Positions 47,160-61,010 of a stretch of DNA of 64,000 bases are shown one piece after another. The translations under genes and the position numbers were made by a program. Every line of letters begins with the position of its first letter. Position 1 is the first letter of the stretch. The notes below the pieces were generated by a model. That model was not told where the DNA came from. It saw only the letters and a list, made by a program, of their open reading frames with translations, and ran no database searches. Source of the DNA: Lunularia cruciata (Eukaryota > Streptophyta > Marchantiopsida > Lunulariales > Lunulariaceae); NCBI GenBank assembly GCA_948567375.1, contig OX419760.1:43152001-43216000 (forward strand), given 5' to 3'.

Positions 47160-48190
47160 GTACCTTCCATCCTTTGCTTCAATGTTGTCAAATTGGACCA
47201 GAGGTTTGCAGTCTTCCTTGATGGAGTGACAATATCAACATATGTTACATTTTCCCATAGTTGACTTGTCCATTACTTGGGCCACTAAAGAATGTCTTTG
47301 CTCTTGCTTTGGCAAGGATGCAAGCGCTTAGATCTTAGCTCAATCATGCATTAGGGAATTCCAACTTGCACCAACCATCTTCTCTACAATGATGAGGTTC
47401 TGTTTAGGTTTAGTCCACTCATATGCATCTTTGTTACTCATTTGTGAGTGTGGTTCTACACTAGATGCAAAAATGGTCCATATGACACAATGTTCTTTTG
47501 GAGGACAAAGGATAGCTACCCATGATGCCATCAAGAATATAGTGTTTGCCATAGCATAGGAGAGTGTATACCTTGCTTGGAAGGATCATTTGTATGCTTT
47601 GTAGATGACATGTATTAGAGTAGAATTATACTTGGTCCAAGATGATCAAGTGACAATGATGGATGTTGTGGTTGTAGATCCTATGCCTAATGTAATTTTG
47701 GAGGGAGTGATTACTCATCCTTTGGGATGGGTGGCAAGTGGAGCAATAACATGCAAGGTCTCCAAGTATAGGGATATGCAATAAGGTCACCTCTTTGTTC
47801 CTCTAGCCTTGGAGTTGTATGGAGTGATGGACATGGCATATGATACATTTGTCAAGGAGTGCATGAGAGCTTATCATATTAGATGTTAGGGTGTACCACT
47901 CTCACTCTCATACTTTTGTAGCATAATGTAGACAACATGTGTCCATTCCTCTTCAAAGAGCATTGGCTGGTGCAATCCATAGGAGAGCAACCACACTAGG
48001 TGATGCTTCTTTGGATGTTCTAGTAGTTTGTAGACCTTACAACTTGCATAACTTGGATATCTTAGGTGTGGTAGGGCAGATTTCCCATATCAATACTATC
48101 GTAGCCTAGCCACTTTTACCCTCTTTTGTCTCTCCTTTGTATGGCTTGATGTGGTCTTCCCATCCTTCTTATTTCAAACATGTTCTTGAA
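47160..48190 (+). mobile_element. 5'-truncated LINE copy
   Basis: Parallel to 59820-60840 of the best LINE copy: GTTTGCAGTCTTCCTTGATG, CTTGTCCATTAC, TGTGAGTGTGGTTCTACACTA (zinc-motif region), GATCAAGTGACAATG, GGGTGGCAAGTG, and the tail GGCTTGATGTGGTCTTCCC. Most frames are broken. Its tail diverges after CATCCTTCTTATTTC and lacks the final CTACGCGG text. Confidence 0.85.
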
Positions 48191-50298
48191 GATTGTTGTG
48201 ATGATTTCTTGTTATACTCACGGTAGCATTTTTCTCTATCGCATGTAAACAACCAAACATTCTTCACTAAATAGAAAGATGCTTAAACATACTTATTATA
48301 GCCAACTAAAACCACATTAGAGACATCTACCTAAATTTTAGAGTCAAGTTGGGAAAGCAAGTGGATGAATTTCCTTCTAGTTCACCTAGTGTCATGTCAG
48401 TTAATTTTTTTTAGCTATCTAACTTAGTGACTTTAGGATTATAAGTTCCTTAACCTAGGGATGCACCTAGTTATGTCAGAACACATACTCCAATAATTTA
48501 AAGTATTAACAAAAGTTATAGTCACTAGGATTGGGTTCCATGATGCATAGGAATTCCATTTCAAAACAGATCTCATCACCAACTTCTTTTATATTTCTAT
48601 AGCATCATATTTTGCAATGTTATGATAAATTTGTTTACCCTTAAAATCTCTCAACCATAGTACTAAACCTACATCAACATCATGTGTTTTCATTTACTAT
48701 CTCTCTTTCAATTTCCTTAGCCTAGGGTAGGCCAATCTGAAATCTTCCAATCACACCGTCCTTTAAAACACAATTCATCTACATCTCAAGAGTTGATCTT
48801 GTGTAAGTATAAGGCTGCTCATTGTTGGCAAAACCCATCTCATAAGGGTATACAATAGATCTGTTTGAATATTAAGTCAGTTTTATTGAGATTTTCTTTT
48901 ATCATTAAATATTATAATATATTCTCTCAAAAGTTTTGTTGATTGTTAATTGCATGTTTCTCATTGAATGCAAAGAAAAAGGCATACCTTTCTACCTTAC
49001 TCAAAGAGCAAGTGGCCGACACATTAGGGGGTTTCAAAAATAGTTTTTATGGATGTCTACGGGATAAATAACAAACTTCATTTTTAGTGAACTCTATATT
49101 GGGATGAAGTGCTAATAAAAAAACTCCTTATGAATGGTGTAATGGATATTTAGTGCAAGCTGCATTCATTTATAAAAATCAGGCAAGATGTTATGGATTT
49201 TAGGTGTCATATTGAAATAAATGTCAATCAGAAGAGGAAATAAATGTCAGTCAAAAGAGGTAACGTGGGTTATTGATTGAGTTGCCACACTTTTTTGGAA
49301 GATGATTTGTGATAAATTTTAGTACAAGATACCATCTGCTCCAAAACACGCCACCATTCTTGAGCTATTTGACCTAGAATCCACCATCTGTGTGTGCTAA
49401 TGGTGTGTGAATGCTCTCGTTGCATATCAATAAACTAAGTGGTAGGTTTAGTAGTTTCAAATTGGTGTGGTGGTTCTTTTCAATGTGGCAACCAACAAAT
49501 TGATTGAGGTTGAGAACTTTTACTCCAAAAGGGCAAAAATAATTATGCATTGGGAGATCAAGTGCCTAATTGCATTGCAAGCTCACATTTGGATTCAGAA
49601 CCAAGACCTTTAGACTCACATTTTGATTTGCAACCACAATGAGTTGCAAAGGCACAAACTGTTCTACCTAACTCTTTTCCATCCATATAGGGCATCAATC
49701 AATATCAACCTATCAACCAATGGTGAAAATATTTTCCTATCCACATCAAGTGTCAACAAGCACCAATGTATCAACCAACATCTTTTCTTGTCCACATTAG
49801 GCATCACCCAATGGCTTCCAATAGCATCAATGGGTGTCAATTAGCATCAACCAATCAATGAGTACCTCTTGACAACTATAACAAGGATCTATGTGCATTA
49901 ATGAGCACCAACCGGTGCAAAAATTGGATAGCAAGGGTTTACAAAAATAGGTTCATGCAATACAAAATTTTGAACAAAACAAACAAGTTTATGCATAAGA
50001 ACAAGACTATTGCTTAACATTCTCCAAACAATATTACATCATGAAGAATAAGATAAGGACTTGGTGCTTATCATATACCAAAGGATATTTTTATTACAAA
50101 AGAACATGTTATTATTCTATTTCCTTGAGATGATGAGCAAGGCATTGTTGCATCACCATTGACCTACTTTCCTCTCTACAAAGCTCTATTCCACTTGACT
50201 CCTCATCAAATTTAATATGGTTCTCATGACTTGATTTGTAAAGGCAATTGTTGAACACACACTAATGCCCCAAATGTTTAACCCCTTTGCAACACAAC
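48191..50298. other. AT-rich spacer
   Basis: No gene seen. From 49680 to 49870 there is irregular repetition of ATCAACCAAT and CATCAATCA, like a degraded simple-sequence array. Confidence 0.4.
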
Positions 50299-51042
50299 TA
50301 TAATACTCCAAGGACAAGAGAAGAGAGAGAAACACAAATTACACACTCAACATTTGGTGCCCCAAAGGAGCACCTTCTCTTTATTATATAGACAACGAGG
50401 ATCACCTCTATGGAAGCTCCACCATAGGATTAGGCACACATATAGGTGACATGTCAGCAAGCTCCACCCTTGAATTACTTACTTGGATGGGTGACATGTC
50501 GGTCTAGGTACTATCTGGTTGGTCAAACAAGCTTTGATCGGAGGGAATCTTTTAGGGAATCTTCTTGTAAGAGTCTTAGAATCACGCAAGGTACCATTGG
50601 AAAGCTCTCGACAAGACAAAGAAAGGGGGGGGAGAGAAGGCCAAACTTTCCTCCATTGGTGGGGGGAGGGGAAGACCTGCACATTTTGGAGGCTTAATTC
50701 ATCCGTTTAGGCCTCCGAAATTGCCTTCAAAGATTTCAGGCATATTTCGATCCTACTCTATTAGTAGAAGTCCCCTTTTGGTGATATCTCTTTTTGATCT
50801 GTTTAATCCATCATGTGTAACATCTTTCCAGATGTTACCAAACCAATTCTCACTTTTAAATCATATGTCTAGCTATTGGTTCTAAGGTTCTCAAGTCTAT
50901 TTTGATTTATGCTCTATTAGTAGAATTACTCTTTTGGTGATACTTCTATCTGATCTATTTTGATAATCATGTATAATATCATTCTAGATATTATCAAACC
51001 AAATTTCACATCTAGATCATATGGCTAGCTCTTGGTATTACA
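50299..51042 (-). repeat. solo LTR of family LTR-B, inverted
   Basis: Reverse complement of the 1842-2584 LTR over its whole length, including both internal units, the C-rich tract near 50660, GGAGGCCTAAACGGATGAAT and the TATATAATAAAGAG promoter near 50385. The terminal TG has become TA at 50299. A matching 5-bp target duplication is not clear. Confidence 0.85.
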
Positions 51043-52577
51043 ACTCCATTATTACGATATCTAAATCTATTAAGAGCGAGAGCTACTCAATATATATAAT
51101 AAAAAAATGAAAAATTCCACACCTGTGTTTGCTCCCACTGATAATTATTTTGAAATACACTATGATCCTTTTTCAGATATAATAATGTTGAAAAAGAATC
51201 AAAGTCCATTTTAAGTATATGGTGGAATGCATTCACATCTAGGCCTCTAGAACATTTAATCACAAATTCTCAAATGTAGGCCTCTAAAACATTTAATCAC
51301 AAATTCTCAACTATGAGTGTATGTAACTATGGGTTCTAAGTACCTATGCAAATGTGCATACTCCCACCCGCTAAGAAATAATTCTAGCATTTAATTCTAA
51401 ATATCACTCTCTATCTTCTAGTTCATCTCGTGCGGTCTCCAAATTTAATTGGATAATCCATTGTATACATTTCTTAATGTTTCTGTTTAGTTCTCCTCGA
51501 GTGCTACTTCTCGGTGTACTCTACTCTATTTTCCTCAATTCTTTAATCCACCCAAAAAAAACACAATGAATTCACACTCTCTTAAGACTGACCACTGAAA
51601 ATAGATTTCTTGACAAAAAAAATGAATCACTATGAATTCACCCTTTGTGAGATGTAGGAAACCACTCAAGGTAGTAAATCCACACTCTCTAGACAAAGAG
51701 AACCATGTTCGTGCAAATAAACTGATCTTTATGAATCCACACCAGTAGAGAGTCCTTTCAAGCAAGGACATTGAAGAAATTAGATGGTATTACAATTGAA
51801 TTCACTCCCAATCCTTCCCATCCGCTGTCAATTTCTCCATTTCTAGATCTAGAAAATAACCATCTCTAGTTTCGTTGACTAGCTCTTAGATTTAAATTGA
51901 ATTTAACACTTCATTGACTTTAAATTGTAATTAATATTTTATGGTGTGGCATTGGGCCACTTCATATCTTTTATTTCATGCTAACCACAAATTAAATTTG
52001 ACACCTCATTGTATTAATATTTATTGGTGTACCACTTCGTATCCTTATTTGGAGTATTACGACTATTATGGAGTATGGAGTTTACTAATAATAAACAACG
52101 TGGATGGAGGTTCCTAGTGGATCCCTTTCTTCAGTTCACTCGAACCCTGCACTTCTTTTGGTTACACATCGTAAAAACTTATATGACACTACAATTAACT
52201 TCATAAAACTATTTTCTGAAACCCCCATTTGCAAATAATTGTGCGATTCTGACAAATACCGGCTTCCACAATCGTCGAAATGAGAAAGTGAGGAAACAAA
52301 TATCCAGGAGTCGCGGTAGTTCAGTGCTGGATGAGAGGGAAGCAGTATATTCTGTTTTCATGCTCAATTGAGCACATCCTGCTGTAGGTGAGAAGCTCGA
52401 TTTGCACAATTGTTGGTTTGGTTGTTGCCAGGACGAGAAATCAATCGACAGTGGACGCGAAGAGATTTAGCGAATGTTTGAGTGAGTGGTTTAAGGATCA
52501 GGCGAAGTCGAGGAAGATGAAATGAGACTGGAGAGGAGGAAGGAGAAACGAGGAGGAAGCAGCAGAGACGGTCCGCT
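51043..52577. other. intergenic sequence and presumed ROCK1 promoter/5' UTR
   Basis: AT-rich to about 52200, then GC rises toward the transporter gene. A minus-strand frame at 52364-52711 overlaps its first exon and is a shadow. Confidence 0.4.
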
Positions 52578-55500
52578 GTGAGTGACAAATTTGTTGAGGG
52601 GTTTAGGGAGCGATCGACGATGACTGCTCCCGTGGAGAAAGGGAAGGGGAAGGGAGGAGGAGATGGGGGCATCTCGGCTGAGCAATTACGCAGGCGATCG
52701 CAGATTTGCATGGTGCTTCTGACGTTACAGTACGGTGCCCAACCGCTCCTTACGCAGCACTACTCAGGGTGAGTATGAAGAGGCATTTAGGGTATATTGG
52801 ACCTTGCATTTTCTGCGATTTCTTCTGAATTGTTTGTAATGCTTTTCTGATTGATTTCTAGATGTTCGGAATCACAGTCAGTTCTTCGGCTATGTTGTTT
52901 AGTATGGATTGGATGCCGAATTTGGCCGATGAAGTTGTAGAAAGCACTCTTAGAATTTGCGGACTTTGAATCGATTTGGTGAACAGTTCAAGCACCTAAG
53001 GACCTGAATCTAAAGTCATATCCAGATAACTCTGTTGTTGTTTCGCCCTAGCCATTTCGGACTTAATGGAGTCTGTCAGCACAGATACAGCAGTCTGTTT
53101 AGTTCCAAACAGCTCCTTGAGCTTGATTGAGCAGCAAGGGAGGCACTTGTCAGTTGACAAGCCCGTTGGCAAACTTAATTGCAAGTCATTTAGGGAGTAT
53201 CTTAAAAACCGACTGCATTTGCACCTTGACTTTCTTAAAGCTCCTATTTAATATGCTGAGATAGGGACAAAGAGGTAGATTCATCATACAGGAGTTTTGT
53301 CCACGCATTTATGCTTACAGGAACTAGCAAGAGGTAGCTTCCTAAACATTCCCTTCAGGTTTGAAGACTATTGGAGCGTTTATTTGTCTGGGTGGTCGTC
53401 TTCAACCTGTTTTGCGTACTTCTTTCTTTTGACATCTCTTTGCACAAAAGATTTTCCTCAGAGCTTCCTGACATTTAGACGAGGTGAAGACGCTGCTAAT
53501 TTATAAATGCTCTGCATTAATAGCACTGATAAAGTGTGGGGGAAATTACTGTAACAATTTTACATACAGTAGCTGCAGGTCCATCAATACAAATGTCAAA
53601 TAATATGGTGGTTGTGACCGTAAAGATCCACACTTTGGCTCCGAATATCTTGTTCACAAAAACCCTATGTCCTTAAGGTACTTATGCATTTAGTCTAGTG
53701 ACAGTGTAATGTACTAATGGTGACGGATAAAATGGGAACTTGTCTGCTCTGCCGCACATTATAGTCTCTCTCATGGTTGTCTTCCTGTCACATAATCTTC
53801 TATAGGATTGTAGCAAAAGAACAGACAGGTAGTAGCATTTAGGTCTACAGGATATAACACTATTCTTCAATCTGGGGCTACCTTATGTTACGAGAGTACA
53901 AGGAGTTAAGTTTGAAATCATTAGGTTACAAGTCTTAATACATGAGTTTCTATATCACTGTCACACTGTTATTGAATTCTAAATAAGTTGTGACGAGCAT
54001 GCTGGTTTTTTCAGAATGTCTGAGTGGTCGTTCTCAGATCTTGGTTGTTTTTGCGATGATTGCGTGGATCTAACTCCTTACCTTGTGTACTTTAGTAGCA
54101 TATGGTGATGATCTCTCATGTTACTGACACCATGTCACTTCTTTTGTGTATTGTGCTGGGGTGTCCGGCTATCAGGAGACAAGTGATAATGACATCGGTG
54201 GTCCTTGCATGTGAATTGGTTAAGGTACTTACACCATTTGGTCTGCTGCTTTTTGGAACACCTGGTGCTGCTGCTTTGACGGTTGGCTGGTTTCTGTGTA
54301 GGTGAGAAACTTTGGTGAGACTTGACATTTCGTTCTGATGACAATGACTCGCTTTTGTCTTGATGAATTCTCCTCTCTACCTTCTTAGAGTGTTGGATAT
54401 CATGTAGTGCTTGTGGAACTTATGCTAATAATGCTTTCTGCTGACTTAGGTATTTGTTGCGCTTTTCGTCCTAACCTGGGAAGGAAATGTTGGCAAGACG
54501 AAAGAAGAATGGAGCTTCGCCGACGCTATGAAAGGATCTGCCTTGCCTGCTATCATCTATGCTGTACAAAATTCTTTGATTCAAGTGTCTTATAGGCATC
54601 TTGATTCCTTGACCGCCACAATGCTCAACCAAACTAAGTTGGCCTTCACAGCTTTTTTCATGTTTTTGATCCTTGGGTAAGCATGGATTTAACGGCTGCT
54701 ATCCTGACTATCTTCGAGCTGTTCGCCTGCATAACATGAGAAATCTGGTGCAGAACTCTCCGGAGCACTAGATCGTGTTTGTCCTTCATCTCTGTCTATG
54801 TCATTTGGTCATTACTTGGATGCCACTATCTCACAGTCAGATGCACTTATTGTTGGGGAGCGGCTTTGCATACTGTAGATACCCATCAAATTATGTTCTT
54901 CCTTTTTCCAGTCTTAATCAGCTAAGTCAAGAAGTTGATAGCGCCTGGGCGTTTGTTGCAGTCACAAGCAGTCAAAACAACAAATAGGAGCGATTACGCT
55001 GCTGCTAGTTGCAGCAACGTTACTAAGTCTAAGTCAAAGGTCACCAAAAAGCAATGCAGTGGTGTACGAGAACTCCTTCCTCCTCGGCGTTATCCCCGTT
55101 GTTTTAGCCTCGATTCTTTCGGGCCTAGCTTCAACATTGTGTCAGTGGGCCGTTCAGGTATGCCTTTCCTCTCTGAATGTCTCCAACGCAGTACTGTTAG
55201 CTGCAATTGCTTTTGACTAGACGAGACACCTGGATAGCATTTGTTTATCTAGCAAGCGTTGTCCATATAATTAACCGCAGTAATTGATTCCAGATGTACT
55301 CTGAGATTCTGATGAGACCAATCCCCGGGCTACTCAAAGTTTGACTTGAATGTATGAACTCAACTTCGTATATCCTTTATATGGATTGAGACGTCCCCTC
55401 ATTTGCAAGATTTTCACGAGAGTGTCTGGGCAGATGGGACTTGCATGTAGCTGAAACGAGTCATTGTAAGCATGAACATGCCACAAAGTAAACCTGCGGA

Positions 55501-56437
55501 TGTGGATTGGTTTGTCTAGGAAGGGACTCATTCTTGTCGCTATGTCTGGAAATTGCAGGTAAAGAAACGGAGCACATACCTGATGACCATAGAAATGTCA
55601 GGAATTGGGAGTTTATGTCTACTTGCAAGCTTATCCCAGTCTCCCGATGGTGCGGCAATCAGAAGGAAGGGCTTTTTCTATGGATGGACTCCATTAACAT
55701 TTGTAAGCACCATTGACCATCGCTGTTAAAAGCGTCCTGGGACACGTTGAGATACTGTACATACGGGACCATTCGAGCTGTGAAGGTGCACTAAATTTGG
55801 CTACACTTGCGCTTAGCCAAGGCTTAAGGATTACAGTCCGGGAACAACGAAGAAATCCGTTTCAATGGATCACGACTTAGCAGATTATTGTCTGAGGACG
55901 GTGAAGCTTTGAAATGCTACTGGTCATTCTTGGCCAGGTGCTTTGTGTTACACTCGTTCTGTACACTTTACACAGTAATTATCCGATTGACTTTGTGACA
56001 TCGCTTTGCAGCTCCCAGTCGTCACTAATGCTCTTGGAGGCATTCTAGTTGGCTTGGTGACAATGTATTCAGGCGGCGTCAAAAAGGTCCGTTTACCTAG
56101 TACCATTTGGCTCTTTAACAAAGAGGACTTTACCGTGAAGGCAATAGATGTGACTCTCTGTCGTGTTATACTGTCTCGCTCTGTGTTATCAGCAGGGCAC
56201 TAATTTTCCAAAATTTCGTTCACTTAACTGTGAAGTGCCGGAGACTAACTTTGATTCTTACCCCGGACTCTGCAGGGCTTTGTTATCGTGTCCGCTCTGC
56301 TCGTAACGGCCGTATTGCAAGTTATAGTTGATGGAGTGATGCCCTCCTGGTTGGTATTTGCTGCCCTCCCCCTTGTGGTAGCTAGCACGATCATACATCA
56401 AAGGTACCCATACAGACCCAAGAAGAAAGCAGAGTGA
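52578..56437 (+). CDS. ROCK1: nucleotide-sugar transporter, ROCK1-like (UDP-GlcNAc/UDP-GalNAc type)
   Basis: ER/Golgi-membrane antiporter of the NST/SLC35A family; Arabidopsis ROCK1 moves UDP-GlcNAc and UDP-GalNAc. Seven exons join in frame with GT-AG introns: 52578-52768, 54176-54224, 54450-54676, 54962-55157, 55559-55702, 56012-56086 and 56276-56437, for 347 residues. A second in-frame Met at 52620 would give 333, nearer the 325 of Arabidopsis. Family signatures are LTLQYGAQPLL, VIMTSVVLACELVK, LPAIIYAVQNSLIQVSYRHL, LTATMLNQTKLAFTAFFMF, KQSKQQIGAITLLLV, GLASTLCQWAVQVKKRSTYL, NALGGILVGLVTMYSGGVKK and GFVIVSALLVTAVLQ, with a dibasic tail (RPKKKAE) typical of ER retention. About ten membrane spans are expected. 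No disabling changes were seen. Confidence 0.93.
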
Positions 56438-58229
56438 GAGAGGAGGAACATACATACATGCCTCCAATCCAATCTACTTGTAGCTCCTTACGCAGTTATC
56501 CTGTGGGCCTGCTGCTTACGGCTGCACGGTTCAAGGAGCCTTTTGTCTGTATGCAAATTGTGCTCCGCAGAGCATATGATTAATCCATGTCAACCATTTA
56601 TGGCCACTTAAATTTGCTTCTGGAAATCTCTGAGAGGTTCACTCAAATATCCTTGCCAATCTGTTGTGAAGTTACTCGCTATCCTTGGCTGGATGTAAGT
56701 TCACTTTCCACTCATTTTCAGTTTGCAGCAGAGTCCAGTAGCAGATGTATCAACATCATGAAATCTTATCAGTGGTCTTGATGCCTTTCAGAACGAAGAA
56801 GTACTTCTATGTACAGTTCTCAGATGTAAAGAAATGTTTTTATGTAGTCGGACACCCAAGTCCGTCCAAACGAAAACCATTGTGAACTCTCGAAATCGTC
56901 TTCTCAACAGGGGTGTTGTAAGATTGAACACAATAAAAAGTGGCTTTGATATGAAGATACCCAGTTGGTTATGCAGTGGTGTCTCAACAGCTACATACTA
57001 AATTGATATAGATACAATGTCAATATTCCAAGGCATGCAACCATCTACATTCTATTCTTCCAAGATCGTAGATCCTGGGGCTTGTGCATCAACGTCATGA
57101 AGGGTACCTGCCAAGGGCCTCTGCCCATAGATGGCTTATTAGCTACAGGCTCTAATAACCGTTTAGAGTGCAATGATCATTTCACAAGAATATTGTTTAT
57201 TAGACTCATCGAACAAAACAATTGCAAATATTTTCAATGTATCCGTCTGGGAATGTTTTAGATGATCTGTCATAAATGGCGATAGTTTGTCCTGATGATC
57301 TTAGTTTTGTTATTGATAAGCGTTTGGTGTTTCTCGACCATTCTATGTTAATTCGTAGGAATGCGATGTACTAGATTTATTAATTTTTAGTTCATTTTAT
57401 AGCTAAGAACCTAAGGAGAGATTTGTTGTAGTTCTACTGTTTGGATGATCTGTCAGAAGCGGCTATGAATGTTCCTTATTAGTAAATTCGCTGACAATTT
57501 GCTTTGATCTCTGGTCTCTATTTCCTCAATGCCAAACAGCACGCGGCACATTCATATGCTGGCGCCATCTTCTCTCAAGACAACAAACATGTCTCCTCTC
57601 TTGGGTAATAGTGTGGATTTTAAATAGTACAATATATGAGAGGTTAATGTGTCCATTTCGGTCAATTATTGTCATAAATAATGTATGAAGAATGCATAAG
57701 AATGATGTTCTTAGAATAGATTCCTATATTCCATCTCTACAAGTTATATTGAACGGGACAGTAGTGAACAAAGATCTATCTGGACTTTATTTCAAGCAGG
57801 TTAATGTACCTGAAGAAGCTATCAATTGTAAAATTGACGACTGAGATTGTAATCGAAAACCATTTCCGTTGAAAATTCCAATAGACTTACTAAAATTCCA
57901 CGAGAATTTTCTCTCGGCTCGATGAAAGCGTCTAACTATGATGTTTCAAAGGAGAATCAACGACCCTCTTATACGACAAGAAGGTATCCGAATTGGACGG
58001 GACAACCCGTGCCAGCAAGGATTAAGTCGCCAGGTCAACCAGTGCCATCCTAGAGTGAGTTGCCAACTCAAGCATCTCTCGGTATTGGCAAGTCTTTTGG
58101 ACAATTTGGCGTGAGACATAACCTAAACGAGAAGTTTTGGCAGAGAAAGTCTTAACCAACCCCATATTTGCTGCAACGTTGGTCCTCGTCAAGCTTAGGG
58201 TCCACTCGATCACGATGGTGTAGGACACG
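56438..58229. other. ROCK1 3' flank
   Basis: Contains the presumed 3' UTR and intergenic DNA. No other gene or repeat was recognised. Confidence 0.4.
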
Positions 58230-60842
58230 GGAGAATTTAGTAGAGCAGTACGAGCGCTATACCCTTTGTCTATAGTTAGTCCTACTGATGAGACTATCTT
58301 TTCCTTACGCTCATTACATCCTATACAAGTAGAGGGACTACCACTACAGGTCTTAGATTATCAGCCTGAGCAACCGTTATGTCTTGATAGGTTGCTATTT
58401 GCACAAGCATTGTGCACTGCCTCTCGCCTTTCCTCAAGAGGTTTGTCAAGGATGATTTATGAGCACCTTAGAGATTATTTCCAAGCAAATGATCATTCTA
58501 GTGGTTTTACTGACTTGTTTCAGGTGGTTGCAATAGTAGCGAGAGGAGACATTCCTATGTCTGTTAGTCGGGTGTTAGGTGCTAGTCAAATTCTCGTGAT
58601 GGAGAAAGACACAAGGTGCATTAGACAGATTGCTATTGGAGAGATCTTTTTGCATTTGGTCAATCATACCATTGTCCTTTAACATTATTCTCACTTTTGA
58701 TAACACCTCAGTCCACATCAATTTGGAGTAGTTACACCTAGAGGATGTGAGGCTATATATCTAGGCATTAGAGCACTCCTAGATATCCATCCGGAGTGGG
58801 TCGTCCTATAGGTGGATGTTGAGAACGCTTTTAATAGCGTCTCACGGGCATCCATCTTTAGAGAGCTTAGGGAGGCTAATGGATCCTTGGCAAGTCTCAT
58901 ACCTTTTGCGCGGTCTTTTTATGGCTCTCCTCCTTCCATTTACTACCAGCACGGTGTTTCACAGGAGGGAGTCACCGTCTTGGAGTCAGCTGTTGGTACA
59001 CGTTAGGGGCATCCTTTGGGAGGACCATTATTTGCCATGGCTCACTTTAGAGCTCTCCTATCTACTACTTTGGCCATGCTAGGTTGTGTTTTTCCTTCCT
59101 TGGCAGATGATACACACATCGTAGGCCCTATGGATCAGATCAGGCAGGCCTTTGACTACTTGACTTCCGAGCTACATCTAGTAGGCTTCAAAGTCAAGGT
59201 GTCAAAGTGCAGGGCATGGTCTCCTTTAGGTATCACTTTCCACCTTGAGCTTCTAAGGGGGTGTATCACATCCACATATGGACTTCGTGTTCTTGGAGTG
59301 CCAATAGGATCGGAGGATTTTGGCACACACTTCTTAGACGCTGCCCTTGTAGAGTATGTTCTCCATGTGGATGACCTTCCATTACTAGTAGATCCGTAGG
59401 TGGCATTTAGTATACTCTCTTCCAATATTGCTCGTCAACCATTCCTACCTCATCCTTATAGTTTTCTCCCTCACCGTCCTTTGTATCATGTTTGAGAGCA
59501 TTTGATAGGAGGATTATGGGAGTCTTTGGTGATATTATTGGACCAGGGACATTTGAGTGTATGCCAAGGGATTTAGCACGTAGATAGACGGCTCTACCAA
59601 TCTCATGTGGTGGGGTTGGCTTCCTATCTATGGAGGAGATGACACCTACAACATTTTTGGGTAGTTGTGCTCTCTCGGCACCCCTACTTTCCTCTCGTTT
59701 TGTGGTTGTTGATAGGCCGGTTTTGGAGACTTATGTGACAAAGGTGGAGGAAGGATCCTTTTCTCTCCAGATGTTACTGTGGCAGACGAGATATAGTCTA
59801 TCCCCACGGCTGCACAAGAGGATTTTCCACCTTTTGCTTCATTACCGTCAGATTGGACTAGAGGTTTACAGTCTTCCTTGATGGAGCGACAATGTGAGCA
59901 TACGCTACATTCTCTCTTAATCGACTTGTCCATTCCTCAGGCTACTAGAGCATATCTTTGCTCTTGCTCCGGCAAGGGTGCAGGCTCTTGGATCCTAGTA
60001 CGACCGTGCATTAGGGCATTCCGACTCACACCAACTACTTTCTCTATAGCGATGAGGTTTTGCCTAGGTTTGGTCCATCCATCTGCATCTTCATTACTCA
60101 CTTGTGTGTGTGGTTCTACACTAGATGCAACATCGGTCCACATGACACGATGTCCTTTTGGAGGATAGAGGATAGCTACCCATGATGCCATTAGGGACAT
60201 AGTGTTTGCTATCGCATGAGAGAGTGGATACTTGGCTTGGAGGGAGCATTTGTATGCTTTGCAAATGACACATGTCAAGGCAGACTTATACTTGGTCCGA
60301 GATGATCAAGTGACAATAGCGGATGTCGTGGTTACGGACTCTACATGGGATACAATTTCGGAAGGAGTGATTACACATCTCCCTAGATGGGTGGCGAGTG
60401 CAACAGCAAGTTGCAAGGTCTCCAAGTATAGGGGCATGCAGTGAGGTCACCTCTTTGTTCCTCTAGCCTTGGAGCGATGGACACGGTGTTTGACACATTT
60501 GTCAAGGAGTGCACGAGAGCTTATCATGTTAGGTGCCAAGGGGTGCCATTTTCAATCTCATACTTTGTAGCATATTTTAGACAGTGTGTGTCCATTGCTC
60601 TACATAGTGCAGTGGTTGGTGCAATCCATAGGAGAGCAATCACATTAGATGCGGTTTCTTCGGATGCTCCAGTTGTTTGAAGATTGTACGACTTGCATAA
60701 CTCGGATATCTTAGGTGCAATAGGGCAGATTTCTGATATAGACTCTATTGGGACTTAGCTCCATATTACCTTTTTTTGTCTCTTCCTTGTAGGGCTTGAT
60801 GGGGTCTTCCCATCCTTCGTTTGTTCATCATGGTCGCCTTTT
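58230..60842 (+). mobile_element. non-LTR retrotransposon (LINE), most complete copy
   Basis: Frames read in order: pre-RT region (58266-58682, SSRGLSRMIYEHLRDYF, IRQIAIGEIFLHL), RT (58808-59397) with DVENAFNSVSR, RQGDPLGGPLFAMAHFRAL and an intact catalytic LADDTHIVGP, then VGFKVKVSKCRAWSPLG, a Cys-His motif (60103-60165, CVCGSTLDATSVHMTRCPFG) and a C-terminal part (60300-60680) with ADVVVTD, ASCKVSKYRG and a closing AIHRRA segment. The C-terminal layout resembles the restriction-like endonuclease tail of some LINEs; that is family-level inference. Several frameshifts and stops (for example just before DVENAF) inactivate it. The 3' tail ends near 60842 with GGGCTTGATGGGGTCTTCCC. The 5' edge is approximate. 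Confidence 0.85.
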
Positions 60843-60865
60843 CAAGGTTTGACTTTGACCGTTAT

Positions 60866-61010
60866 CCTTCTGCGTATCTTATGTGCAGTTAGCCTTCTGT
60901 GTATCTTATGTGCAGCATGGAAGCTTCTCGTACCTTATTGTGGGGTTTAGCTCCTTTAGGTCTTATCCTTGGAGGGCTTGATAAAATCTTCCCATCTATG
61001 GTCTTTTTTC
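60866..61010. repeat. 27-bp tandem duplication and second LINE-tail fragment
   Basis: CCTTCTGCGTATCTTATGTG occurs at 60866 and, with one change, at 60893, directly after the LINE end. From about 60930 another tail-like stretch (GGGGTTTAGCTCC, GGAGGGCTTGATAAAATCTT, CCCATC) follows. Confidence 0.7.

Noticed and set aside
59646-60278. Minus-strand frames of 95 and 113 residues
   Set aside because: They are antisense to the LINE coding region, whose motifs read clearly on the plus strand.
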